IMG/VR virus record: IMGVR_UViG_3300033553_000116
Coordinates: 50,247-114,246 of that record
DNA: 64,000 nucleotides
Source: a virus
Strand: one strand, 5' to 3'
This document shows, one piece after another, positions 59,905 to 64,000 of the stretch. Each line of letters starts with the position of its first letter. The first letter of the stretch is position 1. Under the pieces are notes generated by a model. It did no database searches. It saw only the letters and a program-made list of their open reading frames with translations, and was not told where the DNA came from. Made by a program: the position numbers and the translations under genes.

Positions 59905-60640
59905 ATCAAATGGAGTTACTGTACCAGAAAATGTAGCCAATGCTCTGTACATAAATGGTGTTAATATTACAGAAGTCTACGCCAATGGTATTAGGGTTTG
60001 GTTACAGAATTTATACAATATGCCTAATGGGACTATTATAAATAGTACCGTTATGGATACAACCCCACACGGATTAACATTTGATGGTACTAATCTAATT
60101 AGTTGTAATTACCTAGATGGCACGATTCATGTCCATAGTGGGATTAGTGGAACTACCGCAAGAAGTTTCGCATCACCCGCAACAAGACCAAGTGGATTAG
60201 CAATGTCCAATGGTAACTTAGTTAGTTGTGATTACCAGACAGCTATGATTTACGTCCATAGTGGGATTAGTTCAACTATTCTGGGAAGTTTCGCGGCGCC
60301 AGCAGCTACGCCATATGGATTAGCAATAGCCAACGGTAACTTAATTAGCACTGGAGTTAATGCAGATAGAATTTATATTCATAATGGCATTAGTTCGAGT
60401 ATACTAGCTAGTTTTCCATCTCCATCCACAAGCCCAAGCGGGGTAGAATTTGATGGGACTAACCTAATTAGTTCTAGTTGGGCAAATAACATGATTTATG
60501 TTTACAGCGGTACTAGTTCAACTGTTCTGAGAAGTTTCGCAACTCCATCGTATGATCCAATGGCGGTAGTAATGGCTAATGGTAACTTAATCGGTTGCGA
60601 TAACAATGCCTACACTCTTTACTTTCATGGTAAAGATTAA
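59894..60640 (+). CDS. Beta-propeller adhesin
   Basis: 248 residues. The first 36 residues (MALKSNGVTVPENVANALYINGVNITEVYANGIRVW) are an attachment module shared in type with the protein at 62572. Then come about five repeats of 43 residues with 'P.GLa...gNLis.....I.vhsGIsst.L.SFa.Pa..P', a propeller-blade pattern. Likely a receptor-binding tail tip. TAATGGAGGTAATTC precedes ATG 59894. It overlaps the remnant peptide by a few bases. Confidence 0.8.
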   Translation: MALKSNGVTVPENVANALYINGVNITEVYANGIRVWLQNLYNMPNGTIINSTVMDTTPHGLTFDGTNLISCNYLDGTIHVHSGISGTTARSFASPATRPSGLAMSNGNLVSCDYQTAMIYVHSGISSTILGSFAAPAATPYGLAIANGNLISTGVNADRIYIHNGISSSILASFPSPSTSPSGVEFDGTNLISSSWANNMIYVYSGTSSTVLRSFATPSYDPMAVVMANGNLIGCDNNAYTLYFHGKD

Positions 60641-60659
60641 CAAACAAGAGAGTATTAAT

Positions 60660-61061
60660 ATGAATTTTACATACGGGAAACTTAGCACAACAACAGACAC
60701 TATCGAATCACTCGTTCAATCACCTACTCGAATTGAAGACACTGACCATGTATTCCTATCTGCGGAGCCTGACTTCGATGGTACATCTTATATTGGCAGA
60801 GCGTGGGATAGACCAGTCTATAAAGCAGATTCATTAACGGCACGACAAGCACGATTAGTCTTGCACAATATGGGTAGACTCGCGGACGTTCCAGTGGCCA
60901 TTAATAATATGGCTGTAGGTACTAAAGAGAAAGTACTAATTGAGTGGGATTACGCAGCTACTATTGTGCGTGACAATGCTTTAGTTATTGAGTTAGGTAC
61001 CGCATTAGGGTTGACTGATGCAGAGATTGACCAAATGTTTATTGACGGCAGTAAACTATAG
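60660..61061 (+). CDS. Tail assembly chaperone for the upstream adhesin
   Basis: 133 residues from ATG 60660 (AAGAGAGTATT upstream). LTARQARLVLHNMGRLADVPVAI ... VLIEWDYAATIVRDNALVIELGTALGLTDAEIDQMF is a clear case of the phage tail assembly pattern 'QARLaLl..GlL..V.aai.....I.WeyA..v.Rdn.lv..lg..lGLtd.eiD.lF'. It forms a two-gene cassette with the propeller protein and would assist its folding or attachment. Confidence 0.7.
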   Translation: MNFTYGKLSTTTDTIESLVQSPTRIEDTDHVFLSAEPDFDGTSYIGRAWDRPVYKADSLTARQARLVLHNMGRLADVPVAINNMAVGTKEKVLIEWDYAATIVRDNALVIELGTALGLTDAEIDQMFIDGSKL

Positions 61062-61078
61062 GTTTTATCTTAGATTAA

Positions 61079-61107
61079 AGAGAGTCCTTGTGGACTCTCT
61101 TCTTATG
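61079..61107 (+). terminator. Hairpin terminator with TTATG tail
   Basis: AGAGAGTCC / GGACTCTCT stem followed by TCTTATGACTT and a T run. Confidence 0.85.
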
Positions 61108-61160
61108 ACTTATTTTTTTAATTAAAGGAATTAACCAATGTTTTTAAAATCAATCATAAT
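61094..61160 (+). repeat. Right copy of the imperfect direct repeat
   Basis: Parallels 59809-59880: terminator arm and CTTATGAC, an AT-rich stretch, AAAGGAATTAACC, and ATGTTTTTAAAATC at the start of the nuclease gene. The copies flank about 1.3 kb. Confidence 0.75.
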
Positions 61161-61587
61161 GGCAATGCTATTATTATTCAGTACTACTAGCGCTGCTGAG
61201 CATACTTACTCGTACCCTATCTCTGACATTAGAGTTATTGACGGTGACACTGTTGTCGCCACGATAGCTGTAGGTCTTGATCTATCAATGCGTAAACATA
61301 TTAGAATCATGGGACACGACTCCCCTGAGACTGGTAGAACTAAGGCACCCAAGGGTACACCAGAATCACTGGCCGAAAAGGTTAGAGGTAAAGCTGCAAC
61401 CATATTCCTAGAAGACCTACTCTATAATGAGACATTGGGAATGACTAATACACTTACTATCAGTAATGAAAAATACTATGATAGCTTTGGAAGAGTATTG
61501 GGTTATATTAAATTAGACGATGGTAGGGACGTGTCGGAAGTAATGACTGCTACCGGACATATTAAAAATGAAAGTGAGATTAGATAA
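61138..61587 (+). CDS. Secreted thermonuclease-like nuclease
   Basis: 149 residues. A signal peptide (MFLKSIIMAMLLLFSTTSAA, cleavage near residue 20) leads a staphylococcal nuclease (SNc) domain: RVIDGDTVVATI with Asp35 and Asp37, IRIMGHDSPETGRTKA with Arg56 and Glu64, RGKAATIFLEDLL, and YDSFGRVLGYIKLDDGRDVSEVM with Arg119. The Arg-Glu-Arg catalytic set is in place. It would cut DNA or RNA in the periplasm or outside the cell. In the lysis region it could reduce DNA viscosity after lysis or destroy incoming DNA of rival phages; both are inferred. AAAGGAATTAACC precedes the start. Confidence 0.85.
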   Translation: MFLKSIIMAMLLLFSTTSAAEHTYSYPISDIRVIDGDTVVATIAVGLDLSMRKHIRIMGHDSPETGRTKAPKGTPESLAEKVRGKAATIFLEDLLYNETLGMTNTLTISNEKYYDSFGRVLGYIKLDDGRDVSEVMTATGHIKNESEIR

Positions 61588-61588
61588 A

Positions 61589-61756
61589 ATGAAAAATAAA
61601 CTATTTACAGCATTATCAATATTAGCAGTTAGTTGCAGTGTCTGTATGTCTAAGACTGCTAGAGTATGTTACGAAGAACCTCGTAAGGCTGTACGTCCTG
61701 ATCCACGCAACTATTTATATGGTCCTAATGCAGCGGCCTTTAGTTATAAACACTAG
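61589..61756 (+). CDS. Small signal peptide or lipoprotein gene before the endolysin
   Basis: 55 residues from ATG 61589, two bases after the nuclease stop. KNK, a short hydrophobic core and AVSC (Cys18) resemble a lipobox; two further Cys follow and the rest is Pro/Arg rich (EEPRKAVRPDPRNY). Proline-rich small lipoproteins in this position often are outer-membrane spanins. The ribosome binding site is weak; an in-frame ATG at 61568 is possible. Confidence 0.6.
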   Translation: MKNKLFTALSILAVSCSVCMSKTARVCYEEPRKAVRPDPRNYLYGPNAAAFSYKH

Positions 61757-61765
61757 GGAGTTACC

Positions 61766-62560
61766 ATGAGTACTATAAACGGAATCATTACTAAAGGTAC
61801 TAAAGGATTTATTGTCGAATTCATTCAAGAGAGATTAAATGAATACGGTATAAATGTTACGGTCGACGGTGACTTTGGTAATGCTACAGAAGTTGCAGTA
61901 AAGGAATTCCAAACCATGAGTGGATTATATTCAGATGGTAAGGTAGGACCTATGACTGCTGAGGTTTTAGAGGCTGCTCCTGAAGACTTATCCCTATTAC
62001 ACTTAGCAATGGACAGTGTAGCAAAAGAGCTAGGCATTGAGCTTGCTACGTTAAAGGCTGTTAGAGAAATAGAATCTAATGGCAATGGTTTTCTAGAACC
62101 TAATATACCAGTTATCTTGTTCGAAAGACATTGGATGTATCGTAGACTTAGAGATGCTGGACTTAGACATAAACTTTATGCTAAGGTCGTCCCTGCTATA
62201 GTTAATATACATAGTGGTGGTTATCTAGGGTATGCTGATGAGTGGTTGCGTTTAGGCATAGCTAAATCCATTGACTTAGATTGTGCCTTAGAATCATGTT
62301 CTTGGGGTGCTTATCAAATCATGGGATTCCATTGGAAGGCATTGGGCTTTACTAGTGTAGTTGAAATGGTAGAGATGATGTCTAAGAATCGTGTTGGACA
62401 ATTAGAAGTCTTTTCTAGGTTTATTAAAAGTGATCCTCGTTTAGTATCTGCACTACAGCAGAAGAACTTTACTCTATTTGCTAGAGTTTATAATGGACCT
62501 AACTATAAGGTCAATAACTATGATGTTAAGTTAGAGATAGCTTATAATAAATTTAGATAA
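61766..62560 (+). CDS. Modular endolysin (PG-binding plus muramidase)
   Basis: 264 residues. Residues 9-70 are a peptidoglycan-binding domain (GTKGFIVEFIQERLNEYGINVTVDGDFGNATEVAVKEFQ ... DGKVGPMTAEVL). Residues 80-264 are a DUF3380-type N-acetylmuramidase: VREIESNGNGF with the likely catalytic Glu103, VILFERHWMYR, CSWGAYQIMGFHWKALGF and FARVYNGPNY. It degrades the cell wall glycan at lysis. The layout with the binding domain first is usual for phages of Gram-negative hosts. No holin is obvious next to it. Confidence 0.9.
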   Translation: MSTINGIITKGTKGFIVEFIQERLNEYGINVTVDGDFGNATEVAVKEFQTMSGLYSDGKVGPMTAEVLEAAPEDLSLLHLAMDSVAKELGIELATLKAVREIESNGNGFLEPNIPVILFERHWMYRRLRDAGLRHKLYAKVVPAIVNIHSGGYLGYADEWLRLGIAKSIDLDCALESCSWGAYQIMGFHWKALGFTSVVEMVEMMSKNRVGQLEVFSRFIKSDPRLVSALQQKNFTLFARVYNGPNYKVNNYDVKLEIAYNKFR

Positions 62561-62571
62561 GGGATAATGTA

Positions 62572-63510
62572 ATGGCTTTAAATATTAATGGTAATGCAGT
62601 AAGTGCAGTTGTAGCTAATGGAGTTACATTAGTTCAAATGCTAAGTAATGGTGTGACAGTATGGGCGTCAGGGCCAACAGTAGGATTGTTCTATGGTGGT
62701 CATAATGGTGCGTACCTTAATACAGTAACACGTATTAATGCACTAGGTGCACTAGTGGGTACTGAAACTAATGCAGGTATTACTAGATATAGTCTAGCTG
62801 GTGCGCCTGTAGGTAGTAATGGTATTTTCTACGGCGGTGTTAATGGTACTACGTACTATAATAGAGTAACTAGGATTAATGGATCAGGTGCATTAGTAGG
62901 TGCTGAAACTAACGTGGGTACTATTAGAAATAACCCAGCTGGTGCAGCTGTTGGGAGTAATGGTCTATTTTATGGCGGTATTAATAACGGGTACTATAAT
63001 AACGTTACTAGGATTAATTCACTAGGAGCTCAAGTAGGCGGCGAAACTAATGTAGGTACTGCTAGAAAGCGTATGGGTGGTGCGCCTGTTGGGAGTAATG
63101 GTCTATTTTATGGTGGTCATAATGGCACCACGTACCTTAATACAGTAACACGTATTAACTCAAATGGCGCACAAGTAGGTGGCGAAACTAATGTAGGTAC
63201 TGCTAGGGAAGGCGCAGCCGGTGCTGTAGTAGGTAGTAATGGTTTGTACTATAGTGGAACAATTGGTGGGTACCTGAATACAGTAACACGTATTAATGCC
63301 AATGGCGCTATGGTAGGCGCAGAGTCTAATGTAAGCTCTACTAGGCAGGGTACAGCTGGTGCACCAGCTGGAGATAATGGTTTGTTTTATGCTGGTTACG
63401 GCAGTGGCTGGCTTAATACCGTTACTCGCATTAACTCAAACGGCGCACAAGTTGGGGCTGAGTCTAATGTTGGTACTGTTAAACAAGGTCTGGCTGGTGC
63501 AGGACTTTAA
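62572..63510 (+). CDS. Kelch-like beta-propeller adhesin
   Basis: 312 residues. An N-terminal module (MALNINGNAVSAVVANGVTLVQMLSNGVTVW) matches in design that of 59894. Six repeats of about 46 residues follow, each with 'vGsNGlFYGG.NG...YlNtVTRIN..GA.VG.EtNVGT.R...aGApV', a Kelch-type propeller blade. Likely a tail-tip receptor binder. DNA repeats are clear as well. It starts eleven bases after the endolysin. Confidence 0.85.
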   Translation: MALNINGNAVSAVVANGVTLVQMLSNGVTVWASGPTVGLFYGGHNGAYLNTVTRINALGALVGTETNAGITRYSLAGAPVGSNGIFYGGVNGTTYYNRVTRINGSGALVGAETNVGTIRNNPAGAAVGSNGLFYGGINNGYYNNVTRINSLGAQVGGETNVGTARKRMGGAPVGSNGLFYGGHNGTTYLNTVTRINSNGAQVGGETNVGTAREGAAGAVVGSNGLYYSGTIGGYLNTVTRINANGAMVGAESNVSSTRQGTAGAPAGDNGLFYAGYGSGWLNTVTRINSNGAQVGAESNVGTVKQGLAGAGL

Positions 63511-63527
63511 ATAAAGCATAAAGAAAT

Positions 63528-63558
63528 AGAGAGTAGGTTATCTACTCTCTCTTTTATG
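63528..63558 (+). terminator. Hairpin terminator flanked by GCATAA and TTATGC
   Basis: AGAGAGTAG / CTACTCTCT stem; GCATAAAG on its left and CTTTTATGCC on its right. The next 190 bases hold the palindrome AGTAGGCCTACT and the pair GTCCA/TGGAC, but no gene. Confidence 0.85.
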
Positions 63559-63753
63559 CCTCTAGTTATGAATCTTATGACAAATTAAAAAGATTTGGGT
63601 AACTGTGAGTAGTACTCCATTTAACCTAAGTCTAGTAGGCCTACTTTGATAGCGCTAGTTAAAAGTAAATGGTGTTATCTATATTCTAGACTACGAAAGT
63701 CCATTTAGTAAATTATATAGTGGACAATAAACAAATACAGGGATTCTTTAAAC

Positions 63754-64000
63754 ATGAAAATTATTAATCGATCTATATACGGAAGCGCTTTACAGACAGC
63801 CCTTCTCTTTGGATTACCTTTAGTTATTAAACCAAACACTACCCTTAACGAAAAGTTTAATGTATTGAGCAATTTCACCATTCCTGAAAATACATTACCT
63901 AAAGTTGCGTACTTCTGTATTGGTAACGGCGGACACCGCGCTGTAGTTGGTGCAGACACTGTCCCTTATACTACACCTAATGTCCATAAGGCATCTAGTG
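63754..64000 (+). CDS. N-terminal part of an unknown gene (cut by window end)
   Basis: Open from ATG 63754 to the end of the window (82 codons); CAGGGATTCTTTAAAC precedes it. The visible part is beta-rich with Pro- and Thr-containing strands (LFGLPLVIKPNTTLNEKFNVL). No family can be assigned from this much; a virion or baseplate protein is plausible after the adhesin region. Confidence 0.8.
   Translation, partial: MKIINRSIYGSALQTALLFGLPLVIKPNTTLNEKFNVLSNFTIPENTLPKVAYFCIGNGGHRAVVGADTVPYTTPNVHKASS

Noticed and set aside
1-64000. CRISPR arrays, insertion sequences or integrases
   Set aside because: I saw no regularly spaced repeats, transposase or integrase; the repeats present are inside adhesin genes or flank one cassette.

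Overview
This window is part of the genome of a large tailed bacteriophage related to phiKZ (a jumbo myovirus that transcribes its own genome). The evidence is a phiKZ-type major capsid protein (32038-34233), a portal protein with an acidic tail (44338-47061), and between them a 540-residue protein that looks like the N-terminal part of an RNA polymerase beta subunit (35568-37190; phiKZ gp123 is the expected counterpart). Four intergenic regions also carry TATATTAC, the 8-mer I know as the core of phiKZ early promoters. The DNA is AT-rich and almost fully coding, with mostly plus-strand genes and short or overlapping junctions. The host is probably a Gram-negative bacterium, because the lysis region encodes lipoprotein-like signal peptides and a secreted nuclease. 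I cannot name it.

Layout. 1-663 is the end of a gene that starts outside. 812-9668 holds small unknown genes mixed with nucleotide metabolism: two MazG-like proteins, thymidylate synthase split by a group I intron, and dihydrofolate reductase. A minus-strand beta-helix adhesin follows. 9891-11111 is an early gene. 11112-12196 is the only long non-coding stretch; it holds one clear tRNA-Asn, one odd tRNA and two strongly structured RNA candidates. 12197-15957 has a ClpP-like protease, an HNH endonuclease and a SLOG-type protein. 16010-17782 is a minus-strand tail fibre. 17914-20981 encodes thymidylate kinase and the large subunit of ribonucleotide reductase. 21099-28344 is a run of small accessory genes that includes dCTP deaminase, two RMF-like proteins, a NUMOD1 protein and a row of small membrane proteins. 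28400-31342 is on the minus strand (tail proteins, DnaB-type helicase). 31384-47061 is the head region. 47176-61061 is a long adhesin and chaperone region with modules reused between genes on both strands. 61138-62560 is the lysis region (secreted nuclease, lipoprotein-like peptide, endolysin). A Kelch-like adhesin and the start of another gene close the window.

How the genes work together. Thymidylate synthase, DHFR, thymidylate kinase, NrdA, dCTP deaminase and the MazG-like enzymes together supply dTTP and clean the nucleotide pool. The RNAP subunit, the TATATTAC sites, a second motif (TTTTATGTA) in front of several tail genes, and a large family of hairpin terminators with a conserved TTATGC tail suggest self-contained transcription control. 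The adhesins are built from shared modules and often sit as separate terminator- and promoter-bounded units on the minus strand. One adhesin-chaperone pair is flanked by a roughly 70-bp imperfect direct repeat, which suggests cassette exchange of receptor-binding genes.
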